DNA of 64,000 nucleotides. It comes from Erythrocercus mccallii. Lineage: Eukaryota; Chordata; Aves; Passeriformes; Dicruridae. Below the pieces are notes generated by a model. That model ran no database searches and was not told the DNA's origin. It was given only the letters and a program-made list of their open reading frames with translations. This document shows positions 12,901 to 27,900 of this stretch, in pieces. A program made the translations under genes and the position numbers. Location of the stretch: the NCBI GenBank assembly GCA_013397435.1, contig VZRG01000539.1, positions 252,721 through 316,720 on the forward strand. The letters run 5' to 3'. Numbering within the stretch: position 1 is the first letter of the stretch; every line of letters begins with the position of its first letter.

Positions 12901-15900
12901 TATGTGAATGTAAGAGCACAGACTAAACAGAACAAAGGGCTAATACAGCCAATCAAGTTTTGGTATATTACTCTTCAATAGCTGGTCTGTAGCGTGATGT
13001 TGTGAGGAGGACCTACTGCTGGACAATGAGTGTACATGGTTTTAAAGTAACCTACCTGGGTCTTGTGTCTGCAGAGCATAATTTGTGTGGGGAAATAAAA
13101 CCCTTTCACTTACAACATCTATATATTATATCCCATCAAACTATTTGAGAAGAAAACATGATTAATTTTAAGGATTTTGACCATATGACAGTATTCTTCC
13201 TTTAGAGAAATAGGAAGGTTAACATTATGCCATGTGAGGTTATTTGCCAGTTACTGAGCAATTCTGACATGCTTGCACATATGGAGAGCAAGCAGACATT
13301 AGTTCCGCTTTGCTTAGCATTTATGAATCCATGCAGTGCTGAACAGAGTTGCTGCATTTACTCCAGCGATCAGCTGGGTTTTGTTCCAGTTTCTTGTGAG
13401 CTGCACTCTGGTCCAGCAGGCAGGCTGTGATCTCTAGCATGGTCCTTAGACCATTCCCAGCCGCCTAGTCCCCTCTGCTAAAGGAAGGAGAAGCTGTTAC
13501 AAGCAGCAAACGTAGACAGCAAACAAGCTCCTTCCTCCTGCTTTCAAACCTGCTGTTAGGCCTGACCTTATGTGAGGCTGCTGATAATACTGTAGGGCTG
13601 GATTTACCTAAAGCAGTAGCTGTACCCTTGGTCTTTCTTCTTCCATTCCCTCAAGAGCAGCATTTAGTGAGCCCTTAGGGTTTGGCTCAGTTTTCTTGGT
13701 TGCTTTTAAGTTTTACTGCTGGCAGGAAGTGACTTCTTAGGAAGTCGGCTAGAAAGGTTTCAGAGTAGACAGAATCTGCCCAATAACATTTGCTATATCC
13801 TGAAATAAAATTTGGAAAGACTGAGAAAGCAACGGCACAGGTTATTCCTAGTTTGGAATGGTCTCTGTGCATTGCTGGGTTCTTCCAATGCTCATTTTTC
13901 CAGACAATTTGGAGCAAGGGAAAATAAAGCAACACAGCAGTGTTATCACAGTCCTGAATTTGAGATTCCAAAAAAATGCAGTGCTAGCATGAGTCAGTCA
14001 TGAGCTGTGGTTCATGTCACCTGCTTACCCTTGTCCTCTTCTACAGCTCATGTCTGTTACATCTCTTCCCTCCTCCCATCTCCAGGAGCTAGGGTGAAAC
14101 AGCTTGCAGTCACATTCCACCAGCAGGATAAAGAGTACAGAGCCAGAACTGGGTCTCAGTCTCTCTCTCCATACTACTGAGCAATGAGCAGAGTTGAGTT
14201 ACATTGGGAAAACTGTCCCCATATGGAATAAATGTTTGGAAAAACTTTCATCCAGGGGGACTCCCACCTTGGAGGGGAAAATTCCCAGCAAAACTGGGTT
14301 GGCTAGTGAGAAGTAGAAAGGTGGGTGACCACAAACCTCTTGTCCAGCAGGTTGAATAGTAAATAAATACCTTATTTAGGAGTTTTTGTGATGTCAACTA
14401 TTGCTCTTTTGTAGAAGCAAATTATCATGCTGCGTGAACCCTGGATATTAAGACCATTGACCACTGACCTGATACCTGATATGCAAGCAAACTGTATATT
14501 TTCTGGTTTTGTTTAAAATCAGCAGTAAAGACTTGTTCTTTTCCTTTGATGTTTTTAAAAGGTGAAAGATTTCTAAAAATTTGACAGTAACAAAAAGGAT
14601 GGAGGCCTGGTTGTTACTTGCTTTAAAATGATTTAGGAAATTTGGGTAGATTTGGCTCCTGTCTTGAACTTAGGTAGACAGTCTTCTGTGCACCTTCTAG
14701 AGCCTCAGATAGGCACAGAAGTTCCTGGTATTTGTCAGTGCTTTTTCATAAATATTTCTCTGAAAAACCATATTGCATCTGTTTTGAGCTAGGTTGGATG
14801 TTGCATCTGAATCTCCAGTCACTGGTTTGTGTGGGGTGTGTCAGATTCCAGGGCAAAATGTGTGCACTTAACTGCACTCTGACACAGCTCCCAGTGGTGT
14901 CCTGGTGACCTTGCAAACACTGCCTCTGAGGTCTTGTTCAGGATGCTAAAACTGCTTTTTGTCAGAATGGCAGAACTTTGTCATAACAGTAACTTTAGGA
15001 TAATCTGTGGTTATGCATTTTCTTTTCCTTCAAAGTACTGCGGTTAAATTAAACCAGAAGTTTGCAACTGCTGGAAATGTGATAGCTAGGTAGGATTTAT
15101 GTACTTTTATTTGCTTTGTAACTGTTTTCTTGTGTTTCAATCCACGGTGACTCACGGCTGCATTCCAGGCAGAAAGGAGGTGGTTGGAGACAGGCTTTTC
15201 CTGTATCTATAAAACCAGGACTTTGAGTCTGCTTTTTCTTTTCTTTGCCAAATTGCATCAGTTTCAGTTTTCAGATAATGGAGTGTGTAGTAAAGGTTCT
15301 ATTTAACAAGCATAGTATAATTTGTGTTTTCCTCGGTAAGGCCTTTCTAAAGTTTTTTTTTTGTTACTGATTTCCTTCTGAATACTGTCTGCTTCCCTAC
15401 AAGAAATTCAGTCGTCTGATGGCTTCTTTAATCAATAACTGCAAACTGGAAGCTGGCTGGCCCGTTATGTGGTGTTAGATGTGGTTAGGAAGGAGGTGTG
15501 ACCTGTGAACCCACCCTCCCTATATCAGCTGGAGCTGATGGAAAAGGAAGTGTTCAGCAGCTGAATTGGCACTCCCTCAGTTTGTTCCTTGAAAAGGGGT
15601 CCTACCCTTTCAGAGAAGGTTATGCTAATAAGCATAGGTGCTTCTAGGAACACCCTGAAATACATTTATTCCTGGAAATATTTTGAACAATTAATACATG
15701 CTACTTCAGAATTGTCAAACCTCCAGATTTTTTCTCAGGATTTTTTTTGCTCTGCTAAAGGGAAAAAAGCATTATAGCCTCACTATGCAGGACTGAGCTG
15801 ACTGGCTCCAAAGGAGGGATTCTCTCTGAGCAGGATGAAGCTGCTCTTTCAGCTTTTGGTAAAATGGATTTTTTTTTGTTTGTTTTGTTGCAATATCTAA

Positions 15901-18900
15901 TCTTTTCTGCTTGTAAACTCTGCAGACCTACTACAATAGAAGACTCTAGTTATTATTACAGTAGTTTGTTTAATAATAAAAATATAGACTTCTTTCTTAC
16001 AAGCCATTAGTCAAAGATCATGGCAATTCTCTGTTTCTGTGGTACATTTAATGCATTATAGGTTGACCTTCTTGTTGATTAGATTAACTTTTGATCTTAT
16101 GATACTGATTTATTGCTGTTTTCTGTCTTCCCTTTGCAAAATGCATTATTTGGTATTTTGTAAACCCAGCTAATGCAATTTCTCAGGAGTGAATTTATTC
16201 AGATGAATCCTTATGTTTTGTGTAATGGTGTAATTGATTTGGGGAAAAGCATTCTGTTTATGTAAGAGTAACATTTTCTGTAAATTAAGCCTGAAAGTGT
16301 GTTGCTGTAGCCTTATTTTAAGGTATTTGAGTTTTTAACTGGAAGTAGAACACTGGAAGGTGTTTTGGGAATAGTTGTAGGCTGCTGGTCCCAGTGATCC
16401 CATGACCTCTGTTTTGCTGTAGGAAGCTTGGAGTCACTTTTTGACCAGCTGACCATTTTCAAAGCTTTCACAAGAGAAAGATGAAAACTACAAGAAAAAA
16501 TGGCTTTTACCCCAGAAGAGGCAGCACTATCATTTTATGCTTAATGTAGCTAGGAAAATGTGTGAAATACTGCTGATTTTTAAAAATACTTCTTCAACTT
16601 TATTTCTGAAATGAGGAGCTTCTATTTTATTCAGTCGGTGTGAGAGTGAGCAAATGGCCACTTCAGGTTTGCTCTCAGGCTCATCTAAGTGCATTGAAGC
16701 ATTCTTTCCTGAGAAGGGTTGCTCTCACTTTTGTTTAAGACTAGCAGAAATATTTCAATGAAAACATTTGTATACTTGATTTTTTTCTACCAAGGGATAT
16801 TTTCTCTGAAGTTGCTAAATCTCTGTTCTTGTCTCTTAATTTCTTCAAAACTTGTATTAATGTTGATTTCTCTGGTAGTTAGAAGGATATCAACAAAGGT
16901 AGCAGTAGTGGGTTTTACACATTCATAAAATAAATTTATTCTCTGGATACTAATGGTTTAGATCCTGTAATAGAATATGCAGCCAATGGGAGAGAAAACA
17001 TTGATGAGTAAGGAATATATAGTAAAACAAAAACAAGAAAACTGTTCTGCTTAAGCAGAGTTCTTAGCTGATTATGTTCCCAGCCCTTGTCATGTACAGC
17101 TGCAGTGGACCTGGGTCTAGAAGTGGCTTTATGCATTTGTGCAGAGAAGTCCTGCTCTTATGCATGAGGACAGGCTTCAGTTTGGAAGCCACTGACAGGT
17201 GCTGACTTTGGCACACACTGACAGCGTGAAGGAGAATACCTGCATCACTGAAAATCAGGAGTGACAGGTGAATGCAACGTTTGGGTTTTGCATTGGGGGT
17301 GGTGATGGTTTAATTATTTTGTTAAAAATGATGCAAAAGACACATGGCAGAAGCCTTGTTTGAAACACGCGCTCATCTGGGTTCTTCCCTGTCCAAAATG
17401 CCAGCGAGCTGCTGTGGTGCCTCTGCAAATTTATATAGGTTGAAGAGCTTGTCTTCAATTGGAGAGGTTGCCTTCCTTGTTTTCTGGATGAACACCAGTA
17501 TTGTCTGCCATGTGTACTTGAAAGGTCTCTGTTCCAGCCCTCAGATAGGAAAAAGTGTTACTGACTCAGAATACTGAAGGTATAAGTAGATTACAAGGAT
17601 TTGGGGGGTGAAAGCATGAACTGTGCATTCAAGATTGTGCAGAAAGAATGCTACTGAATAAGGGATATACGCTAGGAAGGGGAGAGAATGACTGTAGCAG
17701 TAAGAAACAGAGTGCCTCATAGGCACCTTCAGGACAAGTATTCAGACACTGAGTCCAGTGTTTGTGCTTCTTAATGTGAGAGGACTAGGGAATGACCTTG
17801 GACTGAACTTCTGTATATCCATTGTCTTTAATTATTGCTGCACTCCTTGCTGTGCTTTGGACTACCTTCACCAGCTTTTGCCCAGACAGATCTGCTGTAG
17901 GGAAAGGGAATCCTAGCAGCATAGGTACAACCTGAGGCCAGGGTTTCATCTTCACTCTCCTCTGTTGCCCAGGACAGACATCTCCATAAAGCAGGAGGTT
18001 GTAGTGATTAGTCACAAGAGATAGGGAAGTTGCTGGCAAGAGTTTTGGTCCTGTGCAAAAAGAGCAAAGGTTGAATCTGGAAGATCTCATAAAAGGGGTA
18101 GTGAAAGAATTTTGTGTGATTTGAGGTAAAGATGATAACCATGTTAGAGCTGTGACAAAATAGCAGGGTTGATTTTAGCATCCTTTAGTACAAAGGGTGG
18201 AGGGGCGAATAATGAAAATGAAAGGCTCAGTTTTGACTATGATGATTTGCAGAAGATGACTGGGCACTGCTAGCATGACAGATTTGTTCAATAGCAAAAT
18301 GTGTTTTGTATTTACTGTGCATACACCATCAAAATGGTGCTGAGTTTTTGTCAGTGGGAGTGGCTACTCACATTTTGAAATATAGTGGATTTAATCAGAG
18401 GAATATAGTTGGCATTCATGTTTGCCGTCATTTTCTTAGTGTATTGATGGATAGTATCTTGGCCCAAGTCATAATAAGTGATGTGATGGTAAGGAGTTGA
18501 AGACTGTAACAGTATATGCTGTGAATGCTAGCAACATCATTGAACATTTTTATGTGTTTTTTTTTAGTAGCTGTTTGATATGGTTTTATTGATACTTGTC
18601 TTAAAATCTATTAAGCAATATAAATTGTATTTTTATAATGTTTAAAACATGTAGATGTTAATTTATAACACACTTCTGTGATATCATTTTTAACGATAGT
18701 CTTGCAGATACTTGCTTAATATTTAAAATGCTAATTACAACTTCAACACAACATTTCTGTGTCAGACACATGGACATTCCATATCCTTCAATTAGTACAA
18801 CATATAGAGATAACATAATGGTGGGAATTATGCACCCAAATTTAGTTGAATGACTACTAATCTGGATTCTCAGGCAGTTGAAAGACCTTAGCTATACATC

Positions 18901-21900
18901 TCTTATTTAATCTTTAGACTTCTGGAACTACTTGCACAAACCGGCTTGCTTTGTTTAAAGTTGGAATGGTGTGACTGCCTATGCATAAAACTAACTTTTC
19001 CTGTGGTGTTTTTGGTGTGTTTCAGGGGAAGGTCCACCTGGAGCTGAGACTGAGTGAAGTCATAACAGACACTGGTGTTGTCTGCCATAAGCTCGCAACA
19101 CGGTAGGACTTGAAATGTAGCCGTGAGGTTATGAGAAACACACTGATTGCAAACAATGTGCAGTACTTCATTTAAAAATAATTGGAGAAATCAGCACATT
19201 TATTTGGACACTGAATGTTCTTAATCAGAATATCCTTATGAATTTATAGGGTGTGAGATTTTTTTCATTTTCCCTTCTTCTTCTCTCCACATAATCTATT
19301 TAATTTTCTTTCTAATAGTCTTCAATGTTAATAAATCCCTTATCCAATTTAGTCATGGTATAAATACTAAAAAGACATCAAAGAGTAATATTAATGTCTT
19401 CCTAATTTGCATTAAGGACCTTACCAGCTAAGTAAATTTGTAGCACAGCTTGTGTAGTGAGAGAGTGTTACAGAGCTGACTTAAAACAAAAGTTTGCTAT
19501 CACTTACTAAGATAGCCTCAGAATCAGCCATTCAGTCTCATTTAAGTTGAAACAGAGATGCCACAAGACAAAATGTCCTATCAAGTCCTAGGCTGGCATC
19601 TTTTGTTTAAATGTTGTTTGTATTGCTATTGGTCCTAAGGCTTTGTGGGACGGGGGAAATAGGAGGTGGGAAAAGGCAATTTCTTAATCAGAGAGGGTGT
19701 ATGTGTGTAGGACATACAGTGGGTTTATCACTGAGCTTGGACTCTCCTTGAAGCAAGGAGGATAGTGAGTTTAGAGAGCAAAAAGGAGCACAGTTGTCCT
19801 GATTACCACATTGAGGTTTTTCTTCGCTTTGGCCTTTCCGAAAGTGTGTACTGCACTCCTTAGATGTGATACAGCCACAGAGCCTTCTGTCCATATCCTT
19901 TGAACCCTAATTGTGGGTTGAGATCCTGTGATGTCTGTGATTCTGCAAACATAGGTTAACTGAAATGCCCTTCTGCTCTCATCTGTTTTGAATAGTTTGG
20001 TGGTGTACTGAAGGATCTTCAGAAGTGTTTGTCTCTTTTTGTTTTATTCTGAGAGAGTATGTCATACCACATGTCAGCTGTCTTTCAAAGGTTTTGTCTT
20101 CGGTTAGGTGGGACCTAGTAACATTACAGTACCAATGCATTTTTCAGTGAACTTCCTGAAATGCTAGAAATAGGTGTCTGAAAAGGTCCTTAATATGTAA
20201 TACATGCAGCTTCTTGCTTCATGAATAGGAGTAAGGCAATGACTGCTTTAACAGTGTGATTTTTCTGTCTTTCTATTCATTTGGCCAGATAGCTTTTGAA
20301 TACTTATTCAAATTTTTGCTTATATATCCTTGATGTGAAGACTGTTTCATTAATTTTCTGCAATACAGAGAAAAAAATCATAGATTGATTTGTGATGCCT
20401 TCTGTAACCATGATTTGCTAGGTATTGTTCAGTGTATTAGCTGCAACATGTAGAAAAATCATGAGGTTTTAACCACTGAATCATAATGAGCCTAGGTGTC
20501 TTAGAAATAAAATTTGAGAATCAGAGCTCAAGCAAGCTTTTGTCTGCTGAAACTGGCTTTTCCCACCTTCTTCTTGCCACCTTCTTCTCTTCAGTATCTG
20601 ACCTGGACACTCTGGCTTTGTCTAGTTTCTACATGTATTTGTTATTTGAGTGGTAAGTGACAGTAGAGCTTAGCAGTTCAAGTAAGAAAATTGGGAAAGA
20701 AGAATGTTTCTAGAGCATGTAGTTCTGTTGATGCACGTTTTCATGGCAATATGTCTTAGCTGTGAGAAAGAAAAAAGGAATGATGAAGGAGCATGATTAC
20801 ATCAGGGGGAAAAAAGCACTTCATAATGTAGTCCAGCATTTTGTTTATGCCACACTGCTTGCTTTATGAAGGTCTACAGCATGCTGCAGCTCTTAACATT
20901 CTTTTACATGATCTGAAATCTTTCAGGTTTGTTCATAGACATCTTGGTTCTAGCACTTCAGCATGTAAGAAAAGAGTAGTGTGGTAATTAAGCAACTCCC
21001 AGCTAAATGTCTGTGTAGCTGGAATTTGCCAGTGAGGAAAGCAGCAAAGGCAGGAGAGGCAGAACCTTTGTTAGAGGTAGGTCATGAGTGAAAAGCAGAG
21101 ACTAGGTGTTTTAGGGAAGTGCAGCTTCCAGTTGAGTATTGTGAAAATAACTGATTTTCTTGTGAATATCTCATGGATATTACAGTGAGCAAATAAGACA
21201 AGGCTGTAAAAATATGAGCAAAATCGCTTCATCTTAAAAACTGACTTGTTCTGATGAATCTGATGGTTATCTTGTGAACTTCTTTGACTTTGTTTAAAAA
21301 ATATATGTTTAGGTTTTTTTAATGAAGCATTTAGCTACAAAGATAAATGATACTCTGGAAATTACTTCATGCATATAACTGATTGAACAGTTCAGATTTG
21401 CAGAGAGAACAAAAGCTTTATCCATTGGGTAGCTGTTTAAAAATACCTTAGAGACACTTGCTTTTTAAGCCTCAGAGGAGTGCTTGTTTTCAAAGACCAC
21501 ATATGTAGGCTACATGAAGACTTGGCCAATTAGGAAAGTTTTTTACCTCTCCAGAGGATATGAGCTTACCCATAGGTCTTTATCGGTGTGCCCTCTGAGC
21601 ACCTCTGCTGCCACCTCTGCGTTCCAGAAAGCCTGGAAAGCAGCTGGGACTGAGCCAGCCTGCAAGTCCCATGGAGCATGCTGTGAACAGTCAGCTGGAT
21701 GAATGGATGGAAAAATTCATCTGAATGGAAGGACAAATTAAAATATTTAAGTGCTGAGCTGTTAAACATTAAGTAGTAGATGATTAAAAAATGCAAAAGG
21801 CAAGTGTGCTTCCTTAGCCCCTGAAGAGGAAGCAAGAATTTTGGTTCAAAACCTGTTACCTAATAGCTTCTCCTTAGGAAGCATTCAGTACTTTCATTTA

Positions 21901-24900
21901 GTCTTAAACCACTAAGCTGTGGTGTTTCATCAGAGGCCATAGTCTCAGCCAGCTGCTACAACACAATCTCCTGGATTGAATCTCAGGGAAAGAGATTAAA
22001 AGGAGAAACATTAGTGGACTTAAAAGTTATATTGACAGTACAGATGTAGGCATCATGCTCACATTGCTTGTGACCCCCAGCTACTTCTGTCCTACTCTGC
22101 AAGAACCACAGCTCTCACTTTGGATGCTCCTTCTGGGAAGAGATTGCTACTTGTGGGCTCCCCCTGTGGGACGTGGTGCAAGAACCTGGTGGTTCTTGTG
22201 AGTGACCCCCATAAGTCTCCTGTATCCCAGTTACAGGGATGCAGGCTCTTGATGTGTATGTTCACGCCGTACAAAGAGATCAGACATACAGCCTGCTGAC
22301 CACAGACCCTTACCCAAGTGTGTCAGATAAAAAACAACATGCATGGACTTGGTGGTTTGGTACCTTCCTGTAGCTGCATTTGTACTAAATACTGTTGTGC
22401 CATGTAATGAGTCACCTTGAGTGCTGGGAAAAAGAAACTCTTACTCAGGTCTGGCTTCTGCCTTTTCTGTCTTTCCCTCGCAAAAGATCTTGCACAGTGT
22501 TCCTTCACACTTCTTACAGCAACAGCCTTCCTGGTCCTCTGCACAGTGAGCCACTGCTTGTTGTGACTATCAACATCTGGCCTCACCTTCCACTGTCTGT
22601 GAAGTGAAGGCTGTCTCCTCTCTGTCATCTGCCAGAAATCTGTCTGTAATTTTATGAACATTTTAAAGACAGACCATGGAAAGAAGTAATCAAGACTTTC
22701 CCATGCTTCTGGCTACTTGTGTCCATACACACCCCTTTGTGCTGACACACAGCTTCTGGCACCTGCCTGAGCAATGTTGTATTTTATTATTTTCCCCCTC
22801 ATGCTTTTTAAGCTGAAACAAGCCTTAATCCTGTGTCTCCTAGAAACTGCACTTTTCTTTTTCTGTAGTGCAGAGGAAGGAAAATTACCAGGGAAAGATT
22901 CTCTTTCTGCAGCCATACTGGGTGGAAGTGTTTGAACTAAGTCATGAACAGTGTGTGTTTAGCCATATTACATGAACACATCTGAAAATCAATGATATGT
23001 ACTTCTCCCTAATTTTTTTTATGAGCCACCGCTTCCCATATACAGAAACTTTTCCTGCTTTACAACTGAAGCACTTGGATAGGATCCCTAGACCTTTTAT
23101 AATCCTTTCCTCACCATTGCTAGAGCAGTTTTTGGGCAACATATTTGTGTTTAGCACAGAAAGGTGGTTCCCCAGAGGTTTCAAGGCCTCTGAGCTGTCC
23201 AGACAACTGTCTCATCTGTCAGGGCTACACAGGCAAGGAACAGTAGATACATGCATTTGTATTTATTTAATAAAGAGGAGGGCTCCTGTAGATATCTTTG
23301 TAGCAATGTGTAGTCTTTGCTGTGGTGAAGCTACTAGAGGCAACATTTAGAGGCAGTGTTCTGTATTTAGCAAGATGACATCTTGCAGCATGCCTGAAGG
23401 AACAGGCCACTGAACTCCTGTTGAAAGTCAGAGTGAGCTGGGAGCCTGGCTCCCTGATCATCCTTGGAGAATTCCAGCATGTGTATGTAATTAGTCACAT
23501 TTAAATGTCTGTATTTATTCAGTGTCCCCAGCTGCTCCTTCAAGTGTTGTCTTATGTCTTGTCTCTTAGTTTTAAAAAAGCTTGGAAACATCTGCTTTGG
23601 AGAGCTCACCCCTCCTCCCCTCTGCTTCTTTTATTCTCCCACCCAGTAAATCTATATAGCTAAATAACAACATATGTGCTTCAGAGGCCACTGCTGTCTT
23701 TCATATGTACTAACACAGTTTTCCAGTAAGCAGTAAGTCCAAAAATACATTATCAATGCTGAATTTTTCTTTATTAAGTGAAGCTTTTGTAGCTCTGGTA
23801 TGGAAGACATGGCTGCTCTGCATTAATTTATGAATTAAGTTCTGGGCAACTCTCTTGAGGGCTCTACAAGATGTATTCCGACCATGTGGAACAAAGTTGA
23901 ATGGGCAGTTTACAAGAGCAAGCAGGAAAGGAGACAGTAAGTAGGTATGACATCCCTAAGAGAAACACTTCAGGGATTATTGTCTGTGGGCTTTAAAAGT
24001 CTTCTGAAGAGGGAGGTAAGGAAGAAGGTTTCATTTGTCAGGTGTGGTTAAAGCAGAAGGTCTCTGCATAGGGGAGTACTGGGAGTCTAGGTACTTGGTG
24101 ATGGTTCCCTGGCCTTCCCTGCCATGTGAATAGAGCACAGAGCATGCAGTGAGCGGCATCTGACCTTCCTCTCTGATTGCTCACTTTATAGATCTGAATT
24201 TCATTGTCCATGAGCATTGCTGCTCACTGGTTGACAATCACTTCCCCAAATTAGATTGACTTTATGTAACTATTTTAAAGTCTCTTATGCAAGATGATGT
24301 TTCTAAGGTTAAGGTAAATTATGCTTCATTTTGAAAATTTCAGAGGCTCAGCCTTTTTGTTTTGTCACAGCTCATGGAGGGCAAAGTTATATATATCAAG
24401 TCTGGTTGGAAGGGCTGAGATAATGGCCATTCCTGCTTTTGGATCAGCAGTCTGGATCCTAATCTCAAGTATAAGAGGAAAACATGATCCTATCTTGTCT
24501 GGTGCAGGTTTGCTGTTTCCTCCTGTGATTGCATTTGGAGACACCTTGAAGAACTACAGTAGCGTAGCTAGTCCTTCAATCATGGAATATACTTAAATGC
24601 ATTTGTGTAAACATATAGGCATCATCTTTGACTCATCTGAGAATTTCCCTTTACTAACTAGCTTGTTTTCTGCTTTCCTAATTTGCGTTGGAGCTAATTT
24701 ACTTTCTAGTACATAACTATCTTAATCAAATACCAGGAATAGGTAAATTGTCTAAAGAATCTCTTGGATTAAAGAGAAAGCTTGGAAATGCATGGCTGTA
24801 TTTACCTATTGATGCTGAAGACCAAATTTTGTTGGCTTTCTGTTGTGGTCCTCTAACACTGTCAAGAGCAGAAAGCAGGAGTGCAGGCATAGTGACCAGT

Positions 24901-27900
24901 GAAGTTTTAAATAATACTTTTCTCTGCTGTTTTGTTGGGAGGGTTTTGTTTATTTTTTTATTTTTTCTGAGTTCAGTTTTAATGCAGAAGACACTTGGAC
25001 TCATTAGCTTGATGAAATTTCTTTAACCTCTCATAATAATCTGGTTTATTTAATAGGTGGTGGTGAAGTCTAGTAACTTGTCAGTGGTGTAGAGCAGGGT
25101 TTGCTCCTCTTTTTTGAGTATGGTGTGCCATATACAGTATTTTCTTTTTCCAAATTGGAGCTGGTGTTCCGCCAAAGTGTCAGCAGGAACCAGGGGGTCT
25201 TTCTTCATGGAGGCAGTGTTTTGTTGCTTTGTGAGGCAGTGGTGCTCAGTTTCAGGCTCTTGATGGTTATGTTGGTGTGATTCAGTACTGCAGCTCCTAC
25301 TGAGAGTGGAGGTAGCCTGAGGCCAGAGCTGGCAGTGACTGCTCTTCCTGTGGTGTTACAGCTCCTGGTGCCGTTGCCTACATCCAGAATGAGTCCATGA
25401 GCCACCCAGCCCTCTTGGGTTTGCTGCTTTCAGTTTAGAGAACGTACATTTGTGTTGCTTTAGAGGAGTTTCCATTCTACTGCAGAGACATGCAGCCAGC
25501 TTTGAACTCACTTCAGGGTCAAAGGAAACTTATTTTCCTGCCTAAAATATGACCTGCATCAGTTAGGAGAAAAAAACGTATTGCTAACTACAAGAAGGTC
25601 AGTTTAATGTATGCATCAATCAGGTGAACTCCCAGTGTTTTGAAAAATTTCAACTTCTGTTTGCTCTTGGGAAGGAATGCTAATGAAGGCATAAAGTGGT
25701 TTCACGGCTTCATTTTGAATAAACTCATGCATCCATTAAATGTGTTACAATCTCCTTTCTCTGGAGAGCAATCTCTGCATCAAGCTGTGCCTTTTCCTGC
25801 AGGATTGCAGCTTGATCGTGCTTTTAATCTTGTATGGGTTTCATAACAAACTGATAGGGGGAAAATGCTCAGAGGTTAAATCAGATAGTATCTGGTACTT
25901 TTATCATGAAGTGCTGCGGTGCTCTGGGTTTTGGGAGTACAGAGGGGAAGAGATATGTATCTTTATAAGGCTTTAACGTAGTGCATCAATTTTTTCTTCT
26001 TTCCTTCCAGCTCTCATAACACTGAGTTTACACTGTCTCTGCTGTGCTTCTCCATCCCCACCATAGCCTCTGTTGACATTTTGTAGCCTAAATCAAGTTT
26101 CAATTGTCCTCCATTAAACCTCTGATATATAAAAATATTGTCTTCTGCTACTGCTGTATTTCCCAATAAATGAGGTTTGTTTCATGCTTCTTTGTTTTTG
26201 TATTCCATGTTTTTTCAGTGCTTGTCCTCTGTTCATGAAATTCTTTATGCAAATCACATACAAGTGTCATTTGTCTGTAATCCAAATCAACAGCAACTTC
26301 AATTAGACTCTCCTCCAGCAGAACATGTTTTAAGTGCTCACCATTTTGATATTGGATAGTCATCATGTGACTCTCTGGAATAGGTATAAAACTCAGTTTG
26401 TAATTAAAGGCTCAAATGTAAGTATTAAGCTATTCTGTTTCAGCAGTAAATGCTGTGATGTAAATAACGTGACAGTACTTCCTGTTTTACACAGAATAGA
26501 CACAGTCTGGGATTATAAATGGAGGCAAATTATTCAAGCATAAATCCTTATGGTAAATAATTTCATTTCTAAATGTGCTTGAGGTCACAGTGTTAGAGTG
26601 CTTTCAGGGCAGTAGAGATCATTCCTGTAGTATCCATGTTTGTAAAAGGTGCATGGATTTGGAGAACTGTGAATTGCTAGCACCTTCAGCAGACTGTCAG
26701 TGCCCCAAATGTCTGCAGTTTTTACTTCAAGGATGATCAGCTGGAGGAGTTCAATTACATTTGAGGTAGGGCCCTAGAAAAAACAGGTAACTGTCTTGCA
26801 ACAGGACCCTATATCAAAAGGTTCTTTGGAGTACACGGTATTTAGCATAATAAAAGGGTGAACTTGCACCCTGCATCTTTCTGAATGACTCCTGGGATTT
26901 CTACAGCTTCTGTAGCAGACACCATCCAAAACCAATGCTGGAGAAGTTTTTAAAGAAGCAATGTGATGAGGCACAAATTACAAGTCACAGTTGTCTCTGC
27001 AAACTTTTTATCTGTTGCTCCAAGAGCAACACTTGCCAACAGGATATTTAGGTAGAATGGAACTAGGGACAGACATCAAGGTAGGATAAAAATAGGGGAA
27101 GATGGAGGGTAAAGAGGAAGTTACAGGGCCCCAAGTGTTGAGGTTGGACAATTTCTTTTTTTTCTTGGTTTTTTTCTTTTTTTTTCAGTTGTAAGTTATA
27201 ATTGTAACATTAAAAGCACTTGTGAGTCAGATTAAAAATCTTTCACTACACATTTTTAATTTAGTACCACTTTGAGACCTGTCATTTTCACTGTCCCACT
27301 CCTTTCTGTCCTACAAGGTAGGTTGCTAGTTTCTCTAATCGTTTTGTTCTCATAAATACTAAGAGAAAAGGGAAACACTCTGAAAGAAACTGCAGTAAGC
27401 ACAGAAATTGTCAAGGAGTCTGTGCTTTTGGAGGCAGTAATGTCTGCAATTAATTTTAACTTAGATTACTGTTGACCTCCTCCCAGGCTGATGGTTTTGT
27501 AGTAATTTCGTACAAGCTTCAAACAGAGGCAATAACTCAGCTAGACTGTGTACAACTGCACATGTACTCGTGCACATGTGTATGGTTTTACCCTTTTAGT
27601 TGACAGTCACTGCTGTATTGTCCAGTTTTATGCTCCACCAGCCCAAACATCATGTTTGTAAAAGGTAGCAGAGTGTGACAGAAGACTCACTATTTATGTG
27701 CTCTTCAGTCAGAAGCTGCTGAGAACTGCTGTGTGCAGCCCTTTCCTCCCTAAGGACATCCAGGGGTGCTTTCTTCTCTGCATAACCACTGAGTTTAATA
27801 AAATTAGTAGAACTGTGGTATCTTTCGAAATCTCTACCACTTATTCAAATTTTATGGAAAACACTAACTGATTAAAAAAATCATCAGCAGGAGGTTGATT

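Noticed and set aside
15148..15154. TGACTCA (AP-1/NF-E2-type site), tempting because RASA3 acts in blood cells
   Set aside because: A 7-base site is expected several times in 64 kb by chance, and similar ones occur elsewhere in the window.
22997..23350. 117-codon open frame on the + strand
   Set aside because: Lies inside an intron without splice sites in the RASA3 phase, and no family is recognised.
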